64,000 nucleotides of DNA, from assembly GCF_015831345.1 (NCBI RefSeq), contig NZ_JADWYS010000001.1:4120618-4184617 (forward strand), written 5' to 3'. Under the pieces are notes generated by a model. That model searched no databases. It had not been told where the DNA came from and saw nothing but the letters and a program-made list of their open reading frames with translations. Source of the DNA: Caenimonas aquaedulcis. Lineage in GTDB: Bacteria > Pseudomonadota > Gammaproteobacteria > Burkholderiales > Burkholderiaceae_C. How positions within the stretch are numbered: the stretch's first letter is position 1; each line of letters begins with the position of its first letter. Position numbers and translations under genes: made by a program. Shown here piece after piece: positions 26,356 through 37,409 of the stretch.

Positions 26356-27747
26356 ATGGTCCAGCCATTGGAAGTCGACGCGGCGATCGTCGGCTCGGGA
26401 CAAGCCGCGCCCTCGCTGGCCGTGGCGCTCGCGCAGCGCGGCGAGCGTGTCGTGCTGATCGAGGGCGCGGAGGTGGGCGGCACCTGCGTCAACAACGGCT
26501 GCACGCCGACGAAGACCCTGCGCAAGAGCGCGCGCGTGGCGCACATGGCCCGGCGCGCCGCGGAATTCGGCGTGCACGTCGGCGCGGTGGAGGTCGATTT
26601 TGCGGCGGCGATGGATCGCATGCAGCTGCGCGTGGATGCGGCGCGCGGCTCGCTGGAAAGCTGGATCGCCGGCGAACGCCACATCACGCTGCTGCGCGCC
26701 TGGGGCTCTTTCGTGGGCCGCAGCGGCGACTGGTTCGAGTTGCTGGCGGGGGAGCAGCCGGTGCGGGCGAAGCGGGTGTACCTCAACACCGGCACGCGCG
26801 CCTTCATCCCGTCGATCCCGGGCCTCGACGCCGTCGCCCACCTGGACAACGTGTCGCTCCTGAAGCTGCGCGAGCGGCCGCGGCACCTGGTCGTCATCGG
26901 CGGCAGCTACATCGGGCTGGAGATGGGGCAGATCTTCCGGCGGCTCGGCTGCGAGGTGACCGTCATCGAAACCGGGTCGCGGATCACCAGCCGCGAGGAC
27001 GCGGAGGTCTCGGCGTGCATCGCGTCGTTCCTGGCGGAAGAGGGCATCACCGTATTGGCCGGCGCTCCCGTCACGAGGGCCGACAAGGCCGGCGAGGGCA
27101 TCGTCCTGCAGGTCGGGGAGCGGCGCGTCGAAGGCTCGCACCTGCTGGTCGCGACGGGGCGCCTGCCCAATACCGAGCGGCTGAACCTCGACGCGGTGGG
27201 CGTGGAGAAGGACGCGCGCGGCTTCGTTCCGACCAACGGGCGGCTGGAGACGAACGTGCCGGGGATCTGGGCGCTGGGCGACATCAACAAGCGGGGCGCG
27301 TTCACGCATACGAGCTACCACGACCATGAGATCGTCCTGGCGAACCACGACGGCGGGCATCGCAGCGCGGACGACCGCATCATGGCCTACGCGATGTTCA
27401 CCGACCCGCCGCTCGGCCGCGTCGGGATGTCCGAGGCGGAGGCGCGCGCGAGCGGCAAGCGCATCCTGGAGGCGGCCTTCGACATGAAGGACGTGAGCCG
27501 CGCGAAGGAGGAGAGCGAGACCGCGGGCCTCGTGAAGTTGCTCGTCGACGCCGATACGGACCGATTCGTCGGCGCGGCGATGGTCGGCATCCACGCCGAC
27601 GAGATCATCCAGGTGATCAGTCATTTCATGGCCACGGGCGCGAGCTGGCGGGTGATGAAGGAAGCATTGCCCATCCATCCGACCGTGGCGGAATTCCTGC
27701 CCACCATCCTGGGCAGGCTCCGGCCGCTTGATATGCTCGCCGCATGA
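26356..27747 (+). CDS. FAD disulfide oxidoreductase (mercuric reductase/Lpd-like)
   Basis: A 463-residue class I pyridine nucleotide-disulfide oxidoreductase. The redox disulfide is CVNNGC (Cys44, Cys49). An NAD(P)H site GGSYIGLEMGQIF is in the middle, and the C-terminal dimer domain has the catalytic HPTVAE. There is no N-terminal heavy-metal domain, no C-terminal Cys pair and no mer gene nearby, so it is not a true mercuric reductase. It starts 18 bp after the DUF427 gene and overlaps the dioxygenase gene by ATGA. A small-molecule disulfide, possibly ergothioneine disulfide, is an inferred substrate. Confidence 0.87.
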   Translation: MVQPLEVDAAIVGSGQAAPSLAVALAQRGERVVLIEGAEVGGTCVNNGCTPTKTLRKSARVAHMARRAAEFGVHVGAVEVDFAAAMDRMQLRVDAARGSLESWIAGERHITLLRAWGSFVGRSGDWFELLAGEQPVRAKRVYLNTGTRAFIPSIPGLDAVAHLDNVSLLKLRERPRHLVVIGGSYIGLEMGQIFRRLGCEVTVIETGSRITSREDAEVSACIASFLAEEGITVLAGAPVTRADKAGEGIVLQVGERRVEGSHLLVATGRLPNTERLNLDAVGVEKDARGFVPTNGRLETNVPGIWALGDINKRGAFTHTSYHDHEIVLANHDGGHRSADDRIMAYAMFTDPPLGRVGMSEAEARASGKRILEAAFDMKDVSRAKEESETAGLVKLLVDADTDRFVGAAMVGIHADEIIQVISHFMATGASWRVMKEALPIHPTVAEFLPTILGRLRPLDMLAA

Positions 27748-28472
27748 TCCTCACGCCTGCCTACACCTACCCCGACCAGGTGCCGGTGCTGCTGCGGCAG
27801 CAGGGCTACGCGATGCTCAGCCCGTCGGCGGTCGCGCACCTGGCCGGCTGCGACCTCGCGCAGCTGATGGCGCTGCGCCCCTCCTGGGACCGGCTCGCAT
27901 CGGACAACTACCTCAAGGACGGGGGCCATTACCGCAAGCGGCGGCACTCGTGTTTCGTCGTCGACGGCGATGCGGTGACGCAGGCCCCTCACCGCGCGCA
28001 CTGGCAGCCCGTGGAATACAACGCGCTGCACGGCGGTATGGAGCGCTGGTTCGAACCGATGGAGCCGCAGGTGGTGGCTGCGCCGGCCTGGCACGGCCTG
28101 CTGCGCGCGCTGGCGCGGATCTCGTCCACGCTCAAAGGGAACACGCCATGGTTCGTGGAGGCGCACCAGTTCCGCATCGACACCGAGGGCGGCATCGGCA
28201 GGCCGACGCCCGAAGGCGCGCATCGCGACGGCGTGGACCTCGTCGCGGTGTTCCTCGTGGCGCGGGAAAACATCAAGGGCGGCGAGACGCGTGTCTTCGA
28301 GGCGCAAGGACCGGCGGGCCAGCGCTTCACCCTCACCGAGCCCTGGAGCCTGCTGCTGCTGGACGACGAGCGCGTCATCCATGAATCGACGCCCATCCAG
28401 CCGGTGGGCGAGCAGGCGCACCGCGACACGCTGGTGATCACCTTGCGCGCGGGCGGCTTCCAGGGCGCCTGA
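27744..28472 (+). CDS. 2OG-Fe dioxygenase of the amino-acid hydroxylase type
   Basis: A 242-residue protein of the family (PF10014) that includes bacterial L-isoleucine dioxygenase. The facial triad appears as His160, Asp162 (HRDG) and the distal His213; the segment HRDTLVITLR near the C-terminus probably binds 2-oxoglutarate. Members hydroxylate free amino acids or related small molecules using Fe(II), O2 and 2-oxoglutarate. It overlaps the upstream disulfide reductase by ATGA and closes the ergothioneine-associated run. Confidence 0.85.
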   Translation: MILTPAYTYPDQVPVLLRQQGYAMLSPSAVAHLAGCDLAQLMALRPSWDRLASDNYLKDGGHYRKRRHSCFVVDGDAVTQAPHRAHWQPVEYNALHGGMERWFEPMEPQVVAAPAWHGLLRALARISSTLKGNTPWFVEAHQFRIDTEGGIGRPTPEGAHRDGVDLVAVFLVARENIKGGETRVFEAQGPAGQRFTLTEPWSLLLLDDERVIHESTPIQPVGEQAHRDTLVITLRAGGFQGA

Positions 28473-28475
28473 GCG

Positions 28476-31261
<2,786 letters not shown>

Positions 31262-31265
<4 letters not shown>

Positions 31266-32020
31266 GGGTCGCGCACGTCCGCCACGGGTTGGGTGCCGAA
31301 GTCGGGCCGCGCGAGGAAGGCGATGATGCGCGCGGCGGCGTCGGCCGGTGCGCTCAGCATGCCCTTGTCCTTCATGCCGACGAAATTGCCGAGGTCCGGG
31401 AACTGGCTGGCGTCCGCGCTGCGCAGGTGGACCTGCATGTCCGTGTCGATCACGCCCGGGGCGAGCGAGACGATCTTCGCGCCGTTCTTGCGTGCCGCCT
31501 CTTCGAGCGCCACGCATCGCGTGAAGTGGTCCATGCCGGCCTTGCCCGTGCAGTACGCGGCCTGCGATCCCATGGGGCGGCGTCCGAGGCCGGACGAGAT
31601 GTTGAGCACCTTGCGGGCCGCGGCCCACGCCTGCGTGCCCCGCAGGAACGAGGACGTGAGCAGCATAGGCGCTTCGAGGTTGATGCGCAGCGACTCCGCC
31701 AGTTCGGCGCCGGTGAGGGCGGACACGGGCGCGATGCGCGGCACCATGCCGGCGTTGTTGATGAGGGTCGCGGATGCGAACTGCGCCGCGTCCTGCGAGG
31801 CGAGCCAGGTGTCCAGCAGCGCCCCGGCCGTCTCCGCGCGCGCGAGGTCCTGCGGCCACTGCTCGCAGCGGCGGCCGAGCGATTCGGCCTGCGAGGCGAG
31901 CGTGTCGCTGGTCTTGCGCGAGATGCACAGGAGGTCGTGGCCCGCCGCGAGCTGCTGCTGCGCGATGGCCAGGCCCATGCCGCGCGAGGCCCCGGTGATG
32001 ATCGTGAGGTGTCGGTCCAT
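31262..32020 (-). CDS. SDR-family reductase (sepiapterin/benzil reductase-like)
   Basis: A 252-residue short-chain dehydrogenase. TGASRGMG (9-16) binds the cofactor, NNAG is present, and the active site is YCTGK with the upstream Ser in NISSG. The sequence style (CISRKTSDTL, DLARAE, APGVIDTDMQ) is close to the sepiapterin reductase/benzil reductase group, which reduces diketone-like compounds with NADPH. It is the first gene of a two-gene unit with the hybrid kinase, overlapping it by 4 bp. Confidence 0.87.
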
Positions 32021-32036
32021 GGGGTGATCGTAGCCG

Positions 32037-32687
32037 TCAGAACGCGGGACTGCAGGAAAGCGCGACACGCGAGCCGGTGTCGGGGTGCGTGAACTGCAGC
32101 GAGGTGGCGTGCAGCAGCAGGCGCGGGGCGAGCGACTGGACCTCCGGCGGCGCGTAGAGCGCATCGCCGAGGATGGGGTGCCCGACGGCCTGCAGGTGCA
32201 CCCGCAGCTGGTGCGTGCGTCCGGTGAGCGGGGCGAGTTCGAGGCGCGTGGTGCCAGCCGCAGCCTCGAGGACGCGCCAGCGTGTCCGGCTGGGCTTGCC
32301 GGCGGCCGCATCCACGATCCGCAGCGGCCGTCGCGGCCAGTCGGCGGCGATCGGCAGGTCGATGAGGGCCCAGCCGTCCGCGGTCTGCGCCGGTTGCCGC
32401 AGGTCGCCGGCCACGACCGCCTCGTATCGCTTGTCCACCTGTCCCTGCGCGAAGGCATGCGACAGCGCCCGTTGCATCGCCGCCCCGCGCGCCATGAGAA
32501 AGAGTCCGGAAGTCGCCATGTCCAGGCGGTGCACGACCAGTGCGCCGGGAAACGCGGCCTGCGCCCGCGCCGACAGGCAGTCCTGTTTGCCGGGGCCGCG
32601 CCCGGGCACGCTCAGGAGCCCGGCCGGTTTGTCGAAGGCGAGCAGGTGCGCGTCCTCGTGCAGGACGCGCAGCAGGGGCTCAACCAT
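32037..32687 (-). CDS. RluA-family pseudouridine synthase
   Basis: A 216-residue single-domain enzyme that isomerises uridine in rRNA or tRNA. The catalytic Asp is Asp56 in HRLDMATSG. The later motifs RTHQLRVHL and ILGDALY complete the family pattern. There is no S4 domain, and the size matches the short RluA/TruC-like members. I start at the ATG at 32687, which gives the usual N-terminus. The exact target nucleotide is not deducible. Confidence 0.9.
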   Translation of the reverse strand: MVEPLLRVLHEDAHLLAFDKPAGLLSVPGRGPGKQDCLSARAQAAFPGALVVHRLDMATSGLFLMARGAAMQRALSHAFAQGQVDKRYEAVVAGDLRQPAQTADGWALIDLPIAADWPRRPLRIVDAAAGKPSRTRWRVLEAAAGTTRLELAPLTGRTHQLRVHLQAVGHPILGDALYAPPEVQSLAPRLLLHATSLQFTHPDTGSRVALSCSPAF

Positions 32688-32698
32688 GGGTGTCGCTC

Positions 32699-32710
32699 GA
32701 TAATTTGGCC
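32699..32710 (+). promoter_or_regulatory. -10-like box directly before a start codon
   Basis: GATAAT (32699-32704) is followed by 6 nt and then the ATG at 32711, with no room for a ribosome binding site. A leaderless transcript is the simplest reading. No convincing -35 lies at 16-18 bp. Confidence 0.4.
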
Positions 32711-33079
32711 ATGAACACGCTTTCGGCCCTCCCATTTTCGCTGCAGGCCATCCTGCTGCTGGTCGCCTCCAACTTCTTCATGACCATGGCCTGGTACGGC
32801 CACCTGAAGAACCTCGCCACCTCGCCGTGGTACATCGCCGCATTGATCAGCTGGGGCATCGCCCTGGCGGAATACCTGCTGCAGGTGCCCGCGAACCGGA
32901 TCGGGTTCCAGCAGGCGGGGTTTTCCGTCGGCCAGCTGAAGATCATCCAGGAAGTCATCACCCTGGCTGTCTTCGTGCCGTTCTCGGTGTTCTACCTGGG
33001 CCAGCCGCTGAAGCTGGACTACCTCTGGGCCGGCCTGTGCATCCTGGGCGCGGTCTTCTTCATCTTCCGCGGCGCCTGA
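32711..33079 (+). CDS. DUF486 / DMT-like four-helix membrane protein
   Basis: A 122-residue inner-membrane protein with four hydrophobic helices (about 10-26, 37-55, 78-97, 103-120). The conserved MTMAWYGHLK and RIGFQQAGFSVGQLKIIQEVITL identify the DUF486 family of small drug/metabolite-transporter-like proteins. The function is unknown. It is divergent from the pseudouridine synthase with only 23 bp between the starts. Confidence 0.88.
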   Translation: MNTLSALPFSLQAILLLVASNFFMTMAWYGHLKNLATSPWYIAALISWGIALAEYLLQVPANRIGFQQAGFSVGQLKIIQEVITLAVFVPFSVFYLGQPLKLDYLWAGLCILGAVFFIFRGA

Positions 33080-33145
33080 CGGCCGGCCGACGGGGCGCCA
33101 GTTACACTCCCGGCAACCCCACCGATCCCCAACCAGGAGCGAAGC

Positions 33146-33793
33146 ATGCTGTTCGGCAAGCTGCTGCCGCGAGAAGGCAATTTCTTCGAGATGTTCAACC
33201 AGCACGCCGACCGCATCGTCGAGGCGGCGCGCGCATTCGCGCAGCTGGTGGCCAACTACAACGATCCGCACCTGCGCGAGCAGTACAACCGCGACGTCGA
33301 CAACGCCGAGCGCGCGGCGGACCGGGTGACGCACGACGTCAACCGGATGCTGCACAAGACCTTCATCACGCCGATCGACCGCGACCAGATCCACAAGCTC
33401 ATCAACACGATGGACGACGTGTGCGACCTGATCCAGGATTCGGCCGAGACCATGGCGCTCTACGACGTGCGCTTCATGACCGAGGAGATCACGCGCCTCA
33501 CCGACCTCAGCGTGAAGTGCTGCGACCGCCTGAAGGAAGCCGTGTACATGATCGGCAAGCTCGCCGACCCGGCGACCGCGGAAGCGGCGCTCAAGACCTG
33601 CGAGGAGATCGACAAGCTCGAATCCGACGCGGACCGCGTGATGCGCTCGGCCATGAGCAAGCTGTTCCGGGAAGAGCCGGACGTTCGCGAGCTGATCAAG
33701 CTCAAGGCCATCTACGAGCTGCTCGAGACCATCACCGACAAATGCGAAGACGTGGCGAACGTCATCGAAGGCATCATCCTCGAGCATTCGTAA
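33146..33793 (+). CDS. DUF47/PhoU-like phosphate transport regulator
   Basis: A 215-residue all-helical protein of the DUF47 (Pit accessory) family. Characteristic segments are LLPREGNFFEMFNQHA at the N-terminus, TFITPIDRDQIHKL near residue 72, and the C-terminal KCEDVANVIEGIILEHS. These proteins are encoded with Pit transporters and are thought to regulate them or bind metal-phosphate. The gene ends 4 bp before the transporter gene. The upstream leader has a good AGGAG ribosome binding site. Confidence 0.92.
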   Translation: MLFGKLLPREGNFFEMFNQHADRIVEAARAFAQLVANYNDPHLREQYNRDVDNAERAADRVTHDVNRMLHKTFITPIDRDQIHKLINTMDDVCDLIQDSAETMALYDVRFMTEEITRLTDLSVKCCDRLKEAVYMIGKLADPATAEAALKTCEEIDKLESDADRVMRSAMSKLFREEPDVRELIKLKAIYELLETITDKCEDVANVIEGIILEHS

Positions 33794-33797
33794 GCAG

Positions 33798-34808
33798 ATG
33801 GAAGCTACGCAAGCAGCCTTGTGGCTGGTGATCATGCTGGTGGTGCTGGCGGTCGCGTTCGATTTCATGAACGGCTTCCACGACGCGGCCAATTCCATCG
33901 CCACCGTGGTGTCCACCGGCGTCCTGCGCCCGAGCACCGCCGTGGTGTTCGCCGCATTCTTCAACCTGGTGGCCATCGCCGTCTTCCACCTGAGCGTGGC
34001 CGCGACGGTGGGCAAGGGCATCGTCCAGCCGGGCGTGGTGGATACCCACATCGTGTTCGGCGCGCTGCTCGGCGCGATCACCTGGAACGTGCTCACCTGG
34101 TACTACGGCATCCCCAGCAGTTCGTCGCATGCGCTCATCGGCGGCATCGTGGGCGCGGTGCTGGCCAAGTCCGGCGCCAGCGCGCTCATCGGGGCCGGCA
34201 TCTGGAAGACCGTGCTGTTCATCTTCCTGTCGCCGCTCCTCGGCTTCATCCTCGGCTCGCTGATGATGGTGGCGGTCTCGCAGATCTTTCGCCGCGCCAC
34301 GCCGTCACGCATCGACCGCTGGTTCCGCCGGCTGCAGCTGGTGTCCGCCGGCGCGTACAGCCTGGGCCACGGCGGAAATGATGCGCAAAAGACGATCGGC
34401 ATCATCTGGATGCTGCTCATTGCCACCGGACACGCGATTCCCGGGGCGGACAAGCCCCCCGGCTGGGTGATCATCGCGTGCTACGTGGCGATCGGCGCGG
34501 GCACCATGTTCGGCGGCTGGCGCATCGTGAAGACGATGGGGCAGAAGCTCACGAAGCTCAAGCCGGTGCACGGCTTCTGCGCGGAGACGGGCGGCGCGCT
34601 CACACTCTTTCTCGCCACCGCGCTGGGCATTCCGGTCTCCACGACGCACACCATCACGGGCGCCATCGTCGGCGTGGGCTCGACGCAGCGCGCGAGCGCG
34701 GTGCGCTGGGGGGTGGCGGGCAACATCGTGTGGGCGTGGATCTTCACGATCCCGGCCAGCGCGTTCGTGGCCGGGATCGCCTACTGGGTCAGCCTCCAGA
34801 TCTTCTGA
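33798..34808 (+). CDS. Inorganic phosphate transporter, Pit family
   Basis: A 336-residue membrane protein with about ten helices and the duplicated PHO-4 signature: FDFMNGFHDAANSIATVVSTG near the start and GALTLFLATALGIPVSTTHTITGAIVGVG near the end, plus GHGGNDAQKTIG in the middle. It should import phosphate as metal-phosphate driven by the proton gradient. It forms a two-gene operon with the PhoU-like gene. Confidence 0.94.
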   Translation: MEATQAALWLVIMLVVLAVAFDFMNGFHDAANSIATVVSTGVLRPSTAVVFAAFFNLVAIAVFHLSVAATVGKGIVQPGVVDTHIVFGALLGAITWNVLTWYYGIPSSSSHALIGGIVGAVLAKSGASALIGAGIWKTVLFIFLSPLLGFILGSLMMVAVSQIFRRATPSRIDRWFRRLQLVSAGAYSLGHGGNDAQKTIGIIWMLLIATGHAIPGADKPPGWVIIACYVAIGAGTMFGGWRIVKTMGQKLTKLKPVHGFCAETGGALTLFLATALGIPVSTTHTITGAIVGVGSTQRASAVRWGVAGNIVWAWIFTIPASAFVAGIAYWVSLQIF

Positions 34809-34817
34809 TTCTTCTGA

Positions 34818-35360
34818 TCAGTTGGGCAGCGTGGGCGGGTTGGGGTGCAGGCGGGCCATCGAGTAGCTGTCGATGTAGCGGCCGTTGCGCAGCGCGTACG
34901 CCTTGTGCAGGCCTTCCTCGACGAAACCCATCGATTCGTAGAGCGCCCGCGCGCGATCGTTGTCCGCGTGGACGTGCAACTCGACCCGCAGGACGCCGGC
35001 CCAGTTGTCGGCCCAGTCCAGCAGGCGCGTCAGCAGCTTGCGGCCGATGCCCCGCCCCTGCCAGTCCGCGCGCAGACCGATGCCCAGCATCCGCGTGTGC
35101 TGGCGGCGCAGGTTGGGCATCATGGCGTGCAGTCCCGCGGATCCTACGATCTCGTCGCCTGCGAGCGCGACCAGCTTGCAGCTCATGGGATCGACGCGTT
35201 GCAGGATTTCGAGGCGCGAGGCGAGTGGCGCATCGGGCGCCTGCAGCAGGCCTTCGAAGGTGCCCGCCTGGCCGAGCAGCGCGGAAATGCGCGCGGCGTC
35301 TTCGGGTTCGGCGGGGCGGATCACAATGGATTGGGCGTCAGCCTTGTGGGCCGTGTCCAT
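34818..35360 (-). CDS. GNAT-family N-acetyltransferase
   Basis: A 180-residue acetyltransferase. The acetyl-CoA pyrophosphate loop reads RADWQGRGIGRKLL (about 97-110), followed by the ELHVHADNDRARALYESMGF block typical of the fold. It resembles PhnO/RimI-like small-molecule or protein acetyltransferases and the substrate is open. The chosen ATG at 35360 follows CAGGAGTG. A 17-codon open frame (35391-35338) overlaps its start in another frame. Confidence 0.88.
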   Translation of the reverse strand: MDTAHKADAQSIVIRPAEPEDAARISALLGQAGTFEGLLQAPDAPLASRLEILQRVDPMSCKLVALAGDEIVGSAGLHAMMPNLRRQHTRMLGIGLRADWQGRGIGRKLLTRLLDWADNWAGVLRVELHVHADNDRARALYESMGFVEEGLHKAYALRNGRYIDSYSMARLHPNPPTLPN

Positions 35361-35462
35361 GGCAGCACTCCTGGTTGGGGTTGATGGACATCCCACTGTA
35401 GGGTCGCTCGACGGCCGGCGTGAAATGCCGCCTGTGCATGGAACGATGCGGTAACGCGGCCG

Positions 35463-35909
35463 TCACTGGGAAATCTTGCGGCCCTCCTCGATCTGGTATT
35501 CGAAGTAATGCTGGAAGCTGTAGGCGATGCTTGCCATCAGCACCGTGGTGCCCACGAGCAGCGACAACACGACGGCCGCGATCGTGAGCCAGTTCGTCCT
35601 GCCGGCCGGTGCGTCGGCGGCGGCCGCACTGTTGAAGCGCGCATTCCACTGCTCGGGCGACATGAGGCCGTAGATGATCGCGAACAGCGCACAGCCGGCG
35701 ATGGTGAATCCGAGCAGTGGGATGAGCACCCAGCTCCACGGGTCGTCCAGGCCATGCTGCTGCACGCGGGCGATGCCGTAGACGCCGAGCGCGGTCGGGA
35801 GGGGAAGCAGCCAGCCGAGGAGGTCCGACATGCCGCGCAGGTAGAAGCGGTGCAGGCCCAGCGGGCCCCCGAGGAAGGCGAGCCACGCGGCCAGCGTCTT
35901 GTTCTTCAT
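35463..35909 (-). CDS. TM2-domain membrane protein
   Basis: A 148-residue inner-membrane protein. It begins with the TM2 pattern KNKTLAAWLAFLGGPLGLHRFYL, a helix-turn-helix pair. A further helix (about 58-80) and a C-terminal helix (about 108-130) follow. The function is unknown. Its start overlaps the stop of a GNAT gene by ATGA. Confidence 0.84.
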   Translation of the reverse strand: MKNKTLAAWLAFLGGPLGLHRFYLRGMSDLLGWLLPLPTALGVYGIARVQQHGLDDPWSWVLIPLLGFTIAGCALFAIIYGLMSPEQWNARFNSAAAADAPAGRTNWLTIAAVVLSLLVGTTVLMASIAYSFQHYFEYQIEEGRKISQ

Positions 35910-36439
35910 CCGGCGGCCGCGTCCGGCGGCGTCGTGTCGCCTTCGCCGATGAATTTTTCCATCAGGACGACGTCGAGCCAGCGCCCGAACTTCCACCCGC
36001 AGGACTTGAAGGTGCCCACCGGGTTGAAGCCGCACGCGCGGTGGACGCCCACCGAGCCGAGGTTGCCGGAATCGCCGATCACGGCGATGAGCTTGCGTAT
36101 GCCGGCCGCCGTGGCCTGGCGTTCGAGCTCGGCCAGCAAGGCCTTGCCCACGCCCTTGCCCGCGGCGTCAGGATGCAGGTAGATCGAGTCCTCGGCCGAG
36201 AACCGGTAGGCCGGCCGCGGCTTGAACCACTGGCAGTAGGCGAAGCCGACGACCTGCCCGCCGTCTTCCGCCACCAGGTAGGGAAGGGCCTTGCCGAGCA
36301 CGTCGGCGCGACGCGCCGCCATGTCCGCTTCGCTGGGCGGATCGGTCTCGAAAGTGCCCGTGCCGTGGAGGACGTGATGGCGGTAAATGGCGGTAATCGC
36401 GGGCAAATCCCGGTCTTCACTGGGGCGGAGCGTGGTCAT
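35906..36439 (-). CDS. GNAT N-acetyltransferase (phosphinothricin-acetyltransferase-like)
   Basis: A 177-residue acetyltransferase of the Pat/YwnH type. It opens with LRPSEDRDLPAITAIYRHHVLHGTGTFE and has YLHPDAAGKGVGKALL and NLGSVGVHRACGF. Such proteins acetylate amino compounds including phosphinothricin or methionine sulfoximine. It is divergent from rpsP with 110 bp between starts and is coupled to the TM2 gene. Confidence 0.9.
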   Translation of the reverse strand: MTTLRPSEDRDLPAITAIYRHHVLHGTGTFETDPPSEADMAARRADVLGKALPYLVAEDGGQVVGFAYCQWFKPRPAYRFSAEDSIYLHPDAAGKGVGKALLAELERQATAAGIRKLIAVIGDSGNLGSVGVHRACGFNPVGTFKSCGWKFGRWLDVVLMEKFIGEGDTTPPDAAAG

Positions 36440-36454
36440 ATAGGCAGGAAACGT

Positions 36455-36472
36455 TATAATCGTGGGCTTTTC
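36455..36472 (+). promoter_or_regulatory. rpsP operon promoter -10 region
   Basis: TATAAT (36455-36460) is a perfect -10 hexamer followed by CGTGGGCTTTTC. The element GGCTT after the -10 recurs before rplS and before the helicase gene. The -35 is weak. The start of transcription would lie near 36467, giving a leader of roughly 80 nt before rpsP. Confidence 0.6.
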
Positions 36473-36549
36473 AGCGTGTCGCTGGCCGGGTGGCTATGTC
36501 GCGTGTCTCAACGCTGAAGGAATTCACACTTCCACCCGAAGGATAAATC

Positions 36550-36819
36550 ATGGTCGTCATTCGACTTTCCCGCGGCGGCGCCAAGGCCCGTCCTTTCTTC
36601 AACATCGTCGTTGCCGACAAGCGCGTGCGCCGCGACGGCCGCTTCATCGAGCGTATCGGGTTCTACAACCCGATCGCCAAGGACAACGAGGAAAGCATCC
36701 GCATCGCCCAGGACCGCCTGACGTACTGGCGCGGCGTCGGCGCGCAAGCGTCCCCGACGGTCGAGCGCCTGATCAAGCAGGCGGCCGACAAGACCGCCCC
36801 GGCTGCCAAGGCCGCCTGA
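36550..36819 (+). CDS. rpsP: 30S ribosomal protein S16
   Basis: An 89-residue ribosomal protein with the full family pattern: [22 protein letters not shown] at the N-terminus, [15 protein letters not shown], and [13 protein letters not shown]16 helps assemble the 5' domain of 16S rRNA. First gene of the rpsP-rimM-trmD-rplS block. The AGGATAAATC before the ATG gives a good ribosome binding site. Confidence 0.98.
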   Translation: MVVIRLSRGGAKARPFFNIVVADKRVRRDGRFIERIGFYNPIAKDNEESIRIAQDRLTYWRGVGAQASPTVERLIKQAADKTAPAAKAA

Positions 36820-36833
36820 GTCGACCCACAGCG

Positions 36834-37400
36834 ATGAGCCCAGCGGGTCTCGAACCCGCCGAACTTCCGGCGGACGCCGTCGAAGTCGGGCGCATCGCCG
36901 ATGCCTGGGGCATCAAGGGGTGGTTCAAGGTGCTGCCCCACAGCGCTTCGCCCGAAGCGCTTTTTTCTTCCAAACGCTGGTATCTCCTGCCGTCCGAAAG
37001 AGGCGCCAAGACCTTTTCCGGGCCGCATCTCCTGCGCGTGCGCGAGGCGAAGGAGCACTCCGACTCCATCGTGGCCACGGCGCAGGAGATCGATGACCGC
37101 GACGCTGCCGAGGCGCTGCGGGGGGCAAGGGTCTTCGTTTCCCGCGGCAGCTTCCCCACGGCGGCGACGGACGAGTACTACTGGGTCGACCTGATCGGCC
37201 TCGACGTGGTCAACCGCGAAGGCGAGCCCATGGGACAGGTGCGGGAGCTCTTGTCCACCGGCCCGCAAACGGTCCTGGTGCTCGCGTACGAGCTGGACGG
37301 CAAGCCGCAGGAACGGATGATCCCGTTCGTGTCCGCCTTCGTCGACAGCGTGGACCTGCCGGGCAGGCGCATCGTGGTGGACTGGCAGGCCGACTACTAA
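36834..37400 (+). CDS. rimM: 16S rRNA processing protein RimM
   Basis: A 188-residue ribosome maturation factor. The N-terminal RimM domain shows VEVGRIADAWGIKGWFKV, and the C-terminal PRC barrel has YYWVDLIGLDVVN and MIPFVSAFVDSVD. It binds S19 and helps mature the 30S head. The start at 36834 is 15 bp after rpsP ends. Confidence 0.97.
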   Translation: MSPAGLEPAELPADAVEVGRIADAWGIKGWFKVLPHSASPEALFSSKRWYLLPSERGAKTFSGPHLLRVREAKEHSDSIVATAQEIDDRDAAEALRGARVFVSRGSFPTAATDEYYWVDLIGLDVVNREGEPMGQVRELLSTGPQTVLVLAYELDGKPQERMIPFVSAFVDSVDLPGRRIVVDWQADY

Positions 37401-37409
37401 GATCGCGCC

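Noticed and set aside
26356..27747. A mercury-resistance gene (merA)
   Set aside because: The redox disulfide is similar, but there is no metal-binding N-terminal domain, no C-terminal Cys pair and no merR, merT or merP nearby.
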